The notes beneath the pieces are model-generated. The model made no database searches, had not been told where the DNA came from, and saw only the letters and a program-made list of their open reading frames with translations. Shown one piece after another: positions 45,081 to 53,996 of a DNA stretch of 64,000 nucleotides (position 1 is its first letter; each line of letters starts with the position of its first letter). The translations under genes were made by a program, and so were the position numbers. Origin of the DNA: Cyanobacteria bacterium FACHB-63 (lineage in GTDB: Bacteria; Cyanobacteriota; Cyanobacteriia; Leptolyngbyales; Leptolyngbyaceae); NCBI GenBank assembly GCA_014695255.1, contig JACJNX010000053.1, positions 100,111 to 164,110 of the forward strand. The letters run 5' to 3'.

Positions 45081-46151
45081 ATGGCTACAATATCTCACCT
45101 TCGTCGATCGCTCGTTGCTGCTGGAATTTTGGTATCGGTTGCGATACCCCAGATCGCTTACGCTCAGTCAGATGAGTTAGATAAATTGCTAGAACAGGGA
45201 CGCGAGTTTGTCGAGGCGCGGAATTGGTCAGGAGCGCTAGCAGCGTTTCAGCGAGCATCGACGATCGACAATCGCAATGCTCGGATTTTCTCTGGAATGG
45301 GGTTTGCCTTTGCTCAAGAAGGGCGATTTCAAGAAGCGGCAGCGGCTTATCGTCAAGCGGTGGCGCTAGAATCGACCAATGCTGATTTTTTCTATGCGTT
45401 GGGGTTTAGCTTGGCAAATCTGGGCAACGACAGCGAAGCCGAAGAGGCTTACCGTCGAGCCACCCAACTAGACAGGCGCAACGTGAATGCGTTTTTGGGA
45501 TTGGGAACGGTTCTTTCTCGCCAGGGACAGTTTTCTCAGGCATTGTCAGCGTATCAGCAAGCCGCAAGGCTCGATCGCCGCAGTGCCGAAGCGCAGGAAT
45601 CGATCGGTTTAATGCTGCTGCAACTGGGACGAACAACGCAGGGGATGAGTGCGCTGCAAGCGGCGACGCGGTTAAATCCAAGGCGGACGAGTTCTCATAT
45701 TGCAATGGGCATTGCGCTGTTGGATCAGGGCAACTCGCAAGCGGCGCTGAATGCGTTTAGTCAAGCGGTGCGAATTGACCCGAATAATTCCAAGCTGCAC
45801 CTGCAAATTGGCAAGATTCTACGCGAGAAAGGCAATAATACCGCCGCTTTAAGTGCATTTCAGCGCTCGGTGAACTTGGATCGAGAATCAGCCGAGGCAC
45901 AGTTTGCGCTGGCAGAAGCGGCGCTGGCAAACAACGAAACGATGCGATCGGTGATGGCGTTTCGCGAGGTGATTAAGCTCGATCCAAATAATGCGGCGGC
46001 GCATTATCAGATGGGACGCGCCTTGAGAGCACGGAATTTTACCCAGGATGCGATCGAGGCGTTTCGCCGCGCCAAGATGCTGTTTGAGGAGCAAGGCAAG
46101 ACCGACGAAATGAAAAAAGTAGAGCAAGCGCTCTCCGAAGTTAAGCCTTAA
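45081..46151 (+). CDS. Exported tetratricopeptide-repeat protein
   Basis: The 356-residue protein starts with a signal peptide (MATISHLRRSLVAAG, ending AYAQS) and then consists almost wholly of about nine 34-residue TPR units, seen as repeated A-x-x-Y/F-R-x-A-x-x-L-D/N patterns (AYRQAVALES, AYRRATQLDRR, AFSQAVRIDPN). TPR superhelices mediate protein contacts, so it is probably a periplasmic or lumenal scaffold. ATG 45081 is preferred over TTG 45069. It overlaps the convergent SDR gene by 11 bp. Confidence 0.84.
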   Translation: MATISHLRRSLVAAGILVSVAIPQIAYAQSDELDKLLEQGREFVEARNWSGALAAFQRASTIDNRNARIFSGMGFAFAQEGRFQEAAAAYRQAVALESTNADFFYALGFSLANLGNDSEAEEAYRRATQLDRRNVNAFLGLGTVLSRQGQFSQALSAYQQAARLDRRSAEAQESIGLMLLQLGRTTQGMSALQAATRLNPRRTSSHIAMGIALLDQGNSQAALNAFSQAVRIDPNNSKLHLQIGKILREKGNNTAALSAFQRSVNLDRESAEAQFALAEAALANNETMRSVMAFREVIKLDPNNAAAHYQMGRALRARNFTQDAIEAFRRAKMLFEEQGKTDEMKKVEQALSEVKP

Positions 46152-47091
46152 CCAGTGACTTTAGGGTGGCTTCGGGCGATCGTGGGTTCCATCCGAGTTC
46201 GCGTTTTGCTTTGGAGCCATCGACGCGGACACAGCGATCGTAAACATAATGAACTCGCTCGTTGTCAATTGGCGGTTGCCAACGAGCGAGTCTGCCGATC
46301 GGATCGAGAACGTTGGCAATGAGGCGAACGATCGGTTCTGGAGCTTCGCGGGGAACAGGAATTCCGGTTTCTCGGCTGAAGATTTCAAACATTTCTTTAG
46401 TCGTTAAATCGCCTGCAGAAATGATGTAATAGTCGCCAGATTTGCCGCAATCGACCGCAAGAATCATGGCTTCAGCGAGATCATCAACGTGAACGATTCC
46501 CGTCACTCGTCCGCCGCCTGCCCAAACTTTGAGCCGCCCATTTAGAAAGGCATTTAGAACGGGCTTAAAGTGTGGATCATCGCTGCCGAAAATCCCAGAA
46601 GGCAAGACGCTAACGATCGATAATTCTTGAGTTTGATCGACTAATTGCTGCGCTTGGTATTTCGTGCGATCGTAAGCCGAGGAAAAGTCTTTTTGAGTGC
46701 GCTGGAAGGTTTCGTCGATTACTTTGCCTTGTGTGTCGCCAAAGATTCCGATCGTGCTGCAATAAATCAATTTATGCAGATTAACCGCTTTTGCCGCTTC
46801 CAGAACGGCGCGAGTACCTTCGACGTTAACGCGCTCCATTTCTGCGACATCGACAATCCCAAGTTCAACGTAAGCAGCAGTATGAAACACAACATCGACA
46901 GCTTGCATCGCTTCAATCAGAGCAGCACGATCGGTAATATCACCGTAAGCATATTGAATATTGCAACCGGATAGGCGGGAAAGATTGCTCGATCGCCGCA
47001 CGAAACCGATTACAGAATCTCCTCGATGCAAAAGTGCTTTAACGAGATGCGATCCGGTAAATCCATTTGCTCCAGTGACTAAGGCTTTCAT
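46141..47091 (-). CDS. NAD-dependent epimerase/dehydratase (extended SDR)
   Basis: The 316-residue protein has the N-terminal Rossmann motif TGANGFTGSHL, the DVVFHTAAYVELG strand, and the catalytic Tyr-x3-Lys in YDRTKYQAQ. It resembles HpnA-like sugar epimerases and dihydroflavonol-reductase-like SDRs; the substrate cannot be chosen. The start overlaps the stop of the upstream GNAT-like gene by four bases, so the two are coupled and may act on one pathway. Confidence 0.85.
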   Translation of the reverse strand: MKALVTGANGFTGSHLVKALLHRGDSVIGFVRRSSNLSRLSGCNIQYAYGDITDRAALIEAMQAVDVVFHTAAYVELGIVDVAEMERVNVEGTRAVLEAAKAVNLHKLIYCSTIGIFGDTQGKVIDETFQRTQKDFSSAYDRTKYQAQQLVDQTQELSIVSVLPSGIFGSDDPHFKPVLNAFLNGRLKVWAGGGRVTGIVHVDDLAEAMILAVDCGKSGDYYIISAGDLTTKEMFEIFSRETGIPVPREAPEPIVRLIANVLDPIGRLARWQPPIDNERVHYVYDRCVRVDGSKAKRELGWNPRSPEATLKSLVKA

Positions 47092-48212
47092 AGGGATTTT
47101 TCGTACATTCGATAGGTTTTGTAGATTTTACCGCCCGCCGCTTCGATCAATTTGCGCGATCGAGTATTGTCTTCGTAAACCCAGGAAAGTTCAGCCCGTT
47201 TATAGGGTTTTCCCTTCTTTAATCCCCCTTGTAATCCAAGGTAAATTAATCCCAATGGAACCAATTTTCTTTGAAATTCTGGAAGTGAGCATATCGCAAT
47301 CACGCGACCCTGATCGATCCGGCGACGATACCACAAGAACTTCAGAATCCCGACCCAATTCAGCCGACCATTCACATATTTAAGCGGAATATTGTAGTCA
47401 GGTAATCCCATCCAAAATCCGATCATTTCTCCGTTATATTCTGCAACCGGAAATACATCGGGATCGACTAAATCTTGCAGCGATCGCGCTTCTTCTAAAA
47501 ATTCTTCAAGAGTGCGAGGAGTTGAACTCCAATTACCTGAAAATGCTTTATTAAACAAGTGATATAGATTAATGCAATCTTGCTCAAATTCTTCGCCTTT
47601 TGTGTGCAAAGGTCGGAATGTCACACCAGATTTGCACGCAATTTTGTAACCTTTTTCAAATTCGGGCGAAAGCGGTTGATCTAATGGAAAATCGTAAGCA
47701 TACGCATCTTTTGCCTTTGTCCAACCTAACTGCTCAATAAAAGTTGGATAGTAGGACGGATTGTAAGGCATCATCACCATCGGAGGAGAATCGAAGCCAT
47801 CGACTAAGAAGAGACAACTATTATGCGTTGACAGGTCGATCGGGCCTCGAACTTCTGTAATATCTAGCGATCGTAGCCAGTTTTCTGCCGCTTCAAACAG
47901 GGCAGTTGCAACCTCGATATCCTCCACACATTCAAAGAACCCAAAGATCCCGATCGGCTTGCCTTCCCGCTCAATCAATCGATCGTTCACAGCTGCGACG
48001 ATTCGACCGATCGCCGTTCCGCGTGAGATGGCAATAAACTGCTTCAGCTTGCCATATTGAAGAAATGGATTCTCTGGCTGAAACTTCTTCTGCACATCGC
48101 TGCGTAACGGGGGCACCCAATTGGGATCATTCGCATAGACGACCCAGGGAACATTGACAAACATTTCCTGTTCAGTCGCAGACGTAACTGGAAATACTTC
48201 AAAGGTTGGCAT
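47088..48212 (-). CDS. Conserved GNAT-like protein, putative acyltransferase
   Basis: The 374-residue protein combines an N-terminal domain (VPWVVYANDPNWVPPLR; GRIVAAVNDRLIE) with a C-terminal acyltransferase-like region (AELSWVYEDNTRSRKLIEAAGG), the latter typical of the acetyl-CoA-binding end of GNAT folds. Conserved central segments are GPIDLSTHNSCLFLVDGF and PYNPSYYPTFIEQLGW. Homologues are widespread but uncharacterised. Coupled by a 4-bp overlap to the following SDR gene. Confidence 0.7.
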   Translation of the reverse strand: MPTFEVFPVTSATEQEMFVNVPWVVYANDPNWVPPLRSDVQKKFQPENPFLQYGKLKQFIAISRGTAIGRIVAAVNDRLIEREGKPIGIFGFFECVEDIEVATALFEAAENWLRSLDITEVRGPIDLSTHNSCLFLVDGFDSPPMVMMPYNPSYYPTFIEQLGWTKAKDAYAYDFPLDQPLSPEFEKGYKIACKSGVTFRPLHTKGEEFEQDCINLYHLFNKAFSGNWSSTPRTLEEFLEEARSLQDLVDPDVFPVAEYNGEMIGFWMGLPDYNIPLKYVNGRLNWVGILKFLWYRRRIDQGRVIAICSLPEFQRKLVPLGLIYLGLQGGLKKGKPYKRAELSWVYEDNTRSRKLIEAAGGKIYKTYRMYEKSL

Positions 48213-48268
48213 TGCTCATTTATTCATCTATCAGGTTAATGCTGACTATACCAGCCCCAACGCAAAAA

Positions 48269-50629
48269 TCAATTAGAACTGGGCTGATGCGGCAGCGTGA
48301 AGTAGAAGATACTCCCTTCGCCACTGATCGACTCGACCCAAATCTTGCCTTCATGCCGCTCTACAATCTTTTTCGCGATCGTCAGTCCTGCCCCTGTTCC
48401 ACCTCCATATTTGTTCGGGCCATGAAGCCGCTTAAAAATGCGGAAAATGCTATCGAGATGATGTTCTGGAATGCCAATGCCATTGTCTTTGACATAAAAG
48501 GTTGTGACCATTTCTGGTGCTTCTTCATCGTCTACATGGCGTTTGCGCGACGATCGCACCGGATCTAAAAAGCCAATCTCAACCCATTTCTGGGCGCGAT
48601 CGTTGTATTTGATCGCATTGCTAATCAAGTTCGTAAACACTTCATCCATTTGAACCCGATCGCACATCACCATTGGCAGCGATCGAGGAATCCGAATATC
48701 AACATCAGTCTGCTCTAAACTAATCCGCAACACATCTAGAACCATGTGTACCAGTTCGTTTAAGTCCGTTTGCTTTAGTTCAAGCTCAACTCGTCCCAGA
48801 CGCGAGAAATGCAGCAAAGAATTGATTAAATCTTCCATTCGCTGCGTCAATCTAACCAGCGTATGCAGCTTTGAGACTCCATCTTCATTCAAGACATCTG
48901 CATAGTCTTCGATCAGAAAGCTGGAATAGTTGTGAATTCCTCGGAGTGGCTCTTTTAAGTCGTGTGAGGCAATGTAAGCAAACGAATCAAGTTCACTGTT
49001 GCTGCGCTCTAATTCGATGTTAATTTTGGCGAGTTCATCTGCTTGGCGTAGAACAATACCCACGATCGCGCTTCTAAGTTCTAATACAGCTTCAATCTCA
49101 CAGGATTTCCAAGGTAAAGACTGGCCGCGTACCGTTTCCTGCCATAGCGCAAAAGACTTACGCGGAGTTAAACGCACTTCTCCATCTTCACAGAGTTCTA
49201 CGGGTTTATTAGGATTTCCGCCCCAGCTTACAGTTTGCACCACTTCAGGGCGTAACCATAAAATGTAGTTGCGATTGACGCGAGAAATAGCTAACGCTAA
49301 CAGTCCTGAACCAATGTCTCGAAAGGCTTCGGCTGCTGGATAGACTTTCGAGAGTGCCGCTGTGGAAAATACATTGCTTTCAATTTGCGTTTCTATCCAG
49401 GTCAACAGATCTCTAAGCTGATCTGAGGTGGGAGTCTGACCGATCGAATAAAATTGCTCATCCCAGCAAATTACTGCACCCTGAGCATTAACGAGTTCTA
49501 GAAGATTCGATTCATTGCTAATCAAGCCATCTAGCATGTTTTTATGCTGTGGAATGACTTCAACAAAGTTCGACTGAATCTCCTTGAGCTTCATCTTGTA
49601 ATCTAAGTCTTCATTCTCCTCTTTCGCTGTTAGCTCTAGCGACATCACTTGCCCCAAGAATTCACAGGCAGTCCGCACCTCATAGGTGAGATAGTTCGCA
49701 GAGGCATGATGACAGGCAATCAATCCCCATAGTTTTTTGTTCTTGATCAGCGAAATCGACATCGAAGCACCAACGCCCATGTTCTGCAAATATTCGATGT
49801 GCAGAGGTGAAACACTCCTCAACGCAGAAAGACTCAAATCTGTCATTTGATCGGTGAGCGGGTTGATAGTGGGAATTAATGCTGCGGGCTGATAGCTGAC
49901 ATCTGGAATGATTCGTAAACCGTTCAGCGTATAAAGCTGCTTGGCTTGCTTGGGAATATCACTAGGAGGATAGTGCAATCCCAGATAAGGGGTAAGCGCA
50001 TCGCGTTTGTCTTCAGCAATCACTTGTCCTGCGCCTTCTTCATTGAACTGATAGACCATTACCCGATCGAAGTCCGTCAGTCGCCGCACTTCCTTGACGA
50101 TTAAATTGCACATTTCGCTCAGGCTATGAGCATTTTGCAGCTTGTGAATGGTGCCTTTGACGAGATGATAAAACCCGAAAAAGTCGGCTCTTTGTTCACT
50201 GCGCGAAGGTTCTAGCTCCAAGATCAGCAATTCTGCGCTGCGATGAATGATGCCATCAAAAGCAAGCGTTTCTTGTGGAGTTGCGATCGATAGATGCAGC
50301 GGATTCACGCTCTCAAAATCTTCGCTTAAGCATCTTGAAATGAATTGGATCTGCTTAGAGTCGAGTAAGCAGCTTAAGGGTTGATTTAATAGTTCTTCTG
50401 GAGATTGCTTCAGTAAGGACGTACTGTTGCTGCTAACTTGTACGATCGTTAAGTCCGGCTCACTCAAAGCTAACAACACACCGTGTGGCTGAATTTTGCC
50501 GGGGATATGTATCGGTTCGCGATCGCAGTTTGTTAGATTGATTTCTTCAGGGGCAATATTTTCAGCTTGATTCGATTGCCGATCGTTGGATTGGGTCGCA
50601 GAGCTAACACGATGAACTGGCAATTGCAT
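48269..50629 (-). CDS. Bacteriophytochrome histidine kinase
   Basis: A 786-residue red/far-red photoreceptor: PAS (about 40-140), GAF (150-320), PHY (330-510), HisKA with SHDLKEPLR (about 555) and HATPase (DNGIGIPE, GGGTGAGLTIAKK). The chromophore-binding cysteine is probably Cys35 in NCDREPIHIPGKIQPHG, as in biliverdin-binding phytochromes. The GAF position that carries the bilin cysteine in Cph1 is leucine here (RSVSPLHIEYL). The PPSDIPKQA and IACHH motifs are intact. It is divergent from an Rcp-type regulator at 50855, its likely phosphotransfer partner. Confidence 0.93.
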   Translation of the reverse strand: MQLPVHRVSSATQSNDRQSNQAENIAPEEINLTNCDREPIHIPGKIQPHGVLLALSEPDLTIVQVSSNSTSLLKQSPEELLNQPLSCLLDSKQIQFISRCLSEDFESVNPLHLSIATPQETLAFDGIIHRSAELLILELEPSRSEQRADFFGFYHLVKGTIHKLQNAHSLSEMCNLIVKEVRRLTDFDRVMVYQFNEEGAGQVIAEDKRDALTPYLGLHYPPSDIPKQAKQLYTLNGLRIIPDVSYQPAALIPTINPLTDQMTDLSLSALRSVSPLHIEYLQNMGVGASMSISLIKNKKLWGLIACHHASANYLTYEVRTACEFLGQVMSLELTAKEENEDLDYKMKLKEIQSNFVEVIPQHKNMLDGLISNESNLLELVNAQGAVICWDEQFYSIGQTPTSDQLRDLLTWIETQIESNVFSTAALSKVYPAAEAFRDIGSGLLALAISRVNRNYILWLRPEVVQTVSWGGNPNKPVELCEDGEVRLTPRKSFALWQETVRGQSLPWKSCEIEAVLELRSAIVGIVLRQADELAKINIELERSNSELDSFAYIASHDLKEPLRGIHNYSSFLIEDYADVLNEDGVSKLHTLVRLTQRMEDLINSLLHFSRLGRVELELKQTDLNELVHMVLDVLRISLEQTDVDIRIPRSLPMVMCDRVQMDEVFTNLISNAIKYNDRAQKWVEIGFLDPVRSSRKRHVDDEEAPEMVTTFYVKDNGIGIPEHHLDSIFRIFKRLHGPNKYGGGTGAGLTIAKKIVERHEGKIWVESISGEGSIFYFTLPHQPSSN

Positions 50630-50854
50630 TACGGATCAGGGGCAGAGCGTCCTTCGTATTTTATCGAGTTCTCTTGTCTAAAGCCGAGCTAATTCTAGTA
50701 GTTATGCTGACTCTCAGCGATACTTTTCCTAAAGATTGGTCTTTGGATAGATGCAATCTATGATGTCTTTCACAGTCAAGTCATGTAATCTAATTTCGAG
50801 CAATTCTAGTCGATCAAATAATATAATCTTTGAATCTAAAGCGAGTGCTAATCA

Positions 50855-51316
50855 ATGGGAGAACAGACTGCCATCCTGTTAGTTGTGGAAGATAGTGATG
50901 AAGATTTTGAAGCACTGCAACGAATCATTCGCAAAACTTCGATCGCCTGTCAAATTCAACGCTGTTCCGAGGGAGACGAAGCGTTAACTTTTCTCTTTTC
51001 TGGAGACTCACGAGAAACAGCGTTTCCCCTGTCTGCTTTTCCGCCCTCGTTGATTCTGCTGGATCTTAACCTGCCTGGTATGGATGGACGAGATATCTTA
51101 GCGCGGCTAAAGCAAGATGAGGTTCTAAAGATGATTCCTGTGGTGATACTATCTACCTCCAATAATCCTAAAGATATTCGAGGGTGCTACAGTCTTGGTG
51201 CAAATGCTTACCTAATTAAGCCGATCGATGCGGTTAAATTTAAGCGAACAGTTCAGCTATTTGTGGAATATTGGTTTGAAGCCGTTACCCTGCCGAATGC
51301 AGTCGATCGTGCCTGA
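50855..51316 (+). CDS. Rcp1-type single-domain response regulator
   Basis: The 153-residue protein is one CheY-like receiver without an output domain: acidic pocket VVEDSDEDFEAL, phosphoacceptor in LLDLNLPGMDG, STSN and the conserved Lys of AYLIKPID. The extra C-terminal VEYWFEAVTLP matches phytochrome-associated Rcp regulators. It faces away from the bacteriophytochrome gene with a 225-bp AT-rich shared control region, so it is the probable partner. Confidence 0.92.
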   Translation: MGEQTAILLVVEDSDEDFEALQRIIRKTSIACQIQRCSEGDEALTFLFSGDSRETAFPLSAFPPSLILLDLNLPGMDGRDILARLKQDEVLKMIPVVILSTSNNPKDIRGCYSLGANAYLIKPIDAVKFKRTVQLFVEYWFEAVTLPNAVDRA

Positions 51317-51470
51317 GTGTATTGTTTTTCTCGCCATAGATACGAATTCCTATCTCTATGAATAAGTTAATAATTTCTTAATGTTGCCTACACCTAAAGA
51401 GCGATTTGTCAGGAAATCCTAACGTCCTAAGCTATGAGTGGCATCAGCAATCAGTGCGATTTATCTCATC

Positions 51471-51761
51471 ATGGACGCTTCAAATCATTGCTTTATCTGC
51501 TCACATACATTGCTTTTACATATCCAACATCAAGAGAAATATTGGTACTGTAGCCATTGCCGTGAAAAGTTTTCAACTGATTTTCAACAGCGCACGAAGA
51601 TTACAAACAGCGGATGGATTTCTCCTAGTCAACCAGAACGCCTAAGATCCCGCCCAATCCCTCAATTTGGTAGAACAACAACTCTTCCACAGATAGAGAA
51701 GAGCGATAGTTATGCAGCGACAGCAAACAGCGACATCAAGCTATGTAGCTCTGCTGCTTGA
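51471..51761 (+). CDS. Small zinc-ribbon protein
   Basis: The frame from ATG 51471 gives 96 residues starting MDASNHCFICSHTLLLHIQHQ, then WYCSHCREKF. The two CxxC pairs, 18 residues apart, form a zinc ribbon of a kind I have seen in short cyanobacterial proteins downstream of receiver genes. The C-terminal half is low-complexity. An upstream GTG at 51438 would extend it by 11 residues. It may be co-transcribed with the Rcp gene 154 bp before it. The intervening stretch shows nothing else. Confidence 0.48.
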   Translation: MDASNHCFICSHTLLLHIQHQEKYWYCSHCREKFSTDFQQRTKITNSGWISPSQPERLRSRPIPQFGRTTTLPQIEKSDSYAATANSDIKLCSSAA

Positions 51762-51866
51762 ACGGATAGTCTTCTGTTCAAAAAATCAGCCTTATTAGGC
51801 TCTAAACTGCTTTCCTCAGAAGGCAATGGAAGCAATCAATTTCAAGCACAATCTTTCAATTGAGCA

Positions 51867-51894
51867 GGAGAGAAGCGCAGAACCGCTTCTCTCC
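51867..51894. terminator. Bidirectional terminator
   Basis: GGAGAGAAGCG (51867-51877) pairs perfectly with CGCTTCTCTCC (51884-51894) across six bases, between the convergent zinc-ribbon and ferrochelatase-like genes. Confidence 0.75.
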
Positions 51895-51911
51895 TTAACG
51901 TTCACCAATTA

Positions 51912-53072
51912 TTAATGATGGTGATGTCCGTGATCGTGTGCATGTTGGTGCCCGTGATCATGATGATGGTGAATTTCTCCATGAACGGGAACAACCGCTG
52001 CTGCTTGCTCTGATAAGAGCGATTCAATCTGAGGATCTGCCCACGTTGCAACCATCTTTAGAAAGTCAGGATTGTCATTCACACAGGGCATTCTGACATA
52101 TTTCACATCTGAGTGCTTGCGATGCAGCTTCTCGATGATGTGTTCAACATCTAGCAGCGTCTCGTGATTTTCGGTGGCAAAGCCGATCGGCATAAAGACG
52201 ATCGCTTTTGCGCCGAGATTGATCAGGTTTCTTGCAGCAAGATCAGCGTTAGGTTGCGTCCATTCAATTAGCGGCGTTTGGTGATTCAACCAGCCCACTG
52301 AAATCAGAGGATAGCGATCGATCAAGCGATCGCGCACTTTGTCGTAAAGCGCTTGGCTCTCAATGATGCCGGAGGTGAATCCTTTTGCTTTATGGGGGCA
52401 GCCGTGATTCATTAAAACAATGCCGATCTGCGAGGGGAGATAAGCTTCAGCGAGATCAGAGTGAATTTGAGATTCGACTAACCGCGCCATCAAATCGATA
52501 TACTCAGGACGATCGAAAAACGAGGGAATATAGCGAGTTCCTTTCAGCCAATGTTCGCCGTCATCAACTGAATTTTCTAAAGCTTTGTTCACCTGCTCGA
52601 CGGCAATCCCACTGGTGAAAATGGAATCCACGACCAGTAAGGGATAAATCAGAACTTTTGTGAATCCCTGATCTTTGACATCGGCTAATACTTGGTCGGG
52701 TAAGAACGGCTTACAGAAGTTAAACGCCTTGAAGACTTGGACGCGATCGCCCCATTTTTCTTGCAGTGCGGCTTCGACTCCGGCACGCTGCTTTTCAAAG
52801 ATGGCATTATGGGGAGAAACAAACTGCCCGTGCTGATGTCCCCACTCATGCAGATCGAAGACGGCTAAAAGCTTTGCTAAAGGTGGATAGACCCAGGTAG
52901 GAACAGGTGCAAACTTTGCAGTCAGGAGATTTAAAGCTTGTTCGTTGTAATTTGCGAAGTCTTCGTAGCTTTCGACCTCGCCATATCCCATCAGCAGCAC
53001 AGCTACCCGCTCTGAGTGGGAAGATACATGATGAGCGTGAGAATGTTCGAGCTTTTCTGGAGTCGCGACCAC
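51912..53072 (-). CDS. Ferrochelatase-family protein with His-rich ends
   Basis: The 386-residue protein has the ferrochelatase (HemH) fold: VLLMGYGEVESYEDF at the start, IYPLLVVDS, VLMNHGCPHKAKG in place of the usual SAHG active-site histidine segment, and GFATENHETLLDVE with the catalytic Glu. Typical cyanobacterial HemH ends in a chlorophyll-binding-like helix; this one ends in an acidic-His tail with about 13 histidines in the last 20 residues, plus a HSHAHH cluster near the N-terminus. A paralogue loading or storing another metal (Ni, Zn, Co) is plausible, but so is a true ferrochelatase. Confidence 0.78.
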   Translation of the reverse strand: MVATPEKLEHSHAHHVSSHSERVAVLLMGYGEVESYEDFANYNEQALNLLTAKFAPVPTWVYPPLAKLLAVFDLHEWGHQHGQFVSPHNAIFEKQRAGVEAALQEKWGDRVQVFKAFNFCKPFLPDQVLADVKDQGFTKVLIYPLLVVDSIFTSGIAVEQVNKALENSVDDGEHWLKGTRYIPSFFDRPEYIDLMARLVESQIHSDLAEAYLPSQIGIVLMNHGCPHKAKGFTSGIIESQALYDKVRDRLIDRYPLISVGWLNHQTPLIEWTQPNADLAARNLINLGAKAIVFMPIGFATENHETLLDVEHIIEKLHRKHSDVKYVRMPCVNDNPDFLKMVATWADPQIESLLSEQAAAVVPVHGEIHHHHDHGHQHAHDHGHHHH

Positions 53073-53175
53073 GGTGTAAAACCCCTTGCTTTCGTAAAAT
53101 GTCTTGGTCTAGCTTCAGGCTAACATCCCCCACCGGGGGACGGAGCAGATTAGCGAAATATTGTTACCCAGAGTA

Positions 53176-53691
53176 ATGGAAATTCTTATTTGTCCAGGAA
53201 TGCACCTCCCTGCGCTCACTGATGCGTTTCTCTCGCAGCTATCTCTAGGGAATTGTCAAGTTTTTCCGTCCGATCGCTTCCCCGTTTACTCGCCTCAGCA
53301 TCTTCTCGACTTCTTTTCTCCGCAGGATGCCACGCTGATCATTGCGTTTAGTGCAGGAGTCGTGGGCGCGATCGCGGCGGCTAGAGTGTGGCAGCGTCAA
53401 GGAATTCGGATTGCAGCGCTGATTGCGATCGATGGCTGGGGCGTTCCTTTGTTCGGGGAGTTCCCGATTCATCGAGTCAGCCACGATCAGTTTACTCACT
53501 GGAGTTCTCTGATGATGGGGGGTAACGCAACTCATTTCTACGCCGATCCACCCGTTGAACATCTGACGCTATGGCAAGCTCCCACAATAGTTAAAGGAGT
53601 TGTGGTTAAAGGAATTGTTAAACCCTCGAATGCTGTAGTGACGGCTGCAACTTTCATTAGTGAAATCGTTGAGCATTACAAGCTAGATTAA
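53176..53691 (+). CDS. Conserved cyanobacterial alpha/beta-hydrolase-like protein
   Basis: The 171-residue protein from ATG 53176 (MEILICPGMHLP) shows a Rossmann-like start and the strand-turn LIIAFSAGVVGAIAAA, a nucleophile-elbow-like G-x-S-x-G variant (FSAGV). A possible histidine lies in FPIHRVSHDQF. It is shorter than normal hydrolases, so catalysis is uncertain. An in-frame TTG at 53161 adds five residues. It is divergent from the ferrochelatase-like gene. The 305-bp stretch downstream, before ilvB, carries no gene that I can support. Confidence 0.66.
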   Translation: MEILICPGMHLPALTDAFLSQLSLGNCQVFPSDRFPVYSPQHLLDFFSPQDATLIIAFSAGVVGAIAAARVWQRQGIRIAALIAIDGWGVPLFGEFPIHRVSHDQFTHWSSLMMGGNATHFYADPPVEHLTLWQAPTIVKGVVVKGIVKPSNAVVTAATFISEIVEHYKLD

Positions 53692-53996
53692 AGTTATGAA
53701 CTCCAGACAGGACTCTTTCCTTAGTTCAGCCTCAATACAAGCTGGATTGATTAAGATTTTCCTGATGGGTAACGATCGATGTTACAGAGCTTGAAGCGAT
53801 GTCAGGATCTTCTGACGCAGCGATCGTCTCTTAAATTTCAAACGCCTGACACACTGGGCATTCTTGAAAAGATTTCCTCAGTCTTTCTCTCGACACAGAT
53901 AGGGATCAGTTCTACACTATATTTCTATCACTTGCATCCTACGATACAAAAATCTTCCAATTTATCCAATCGCGCGTACTCGAAGAGGTTACTCCA

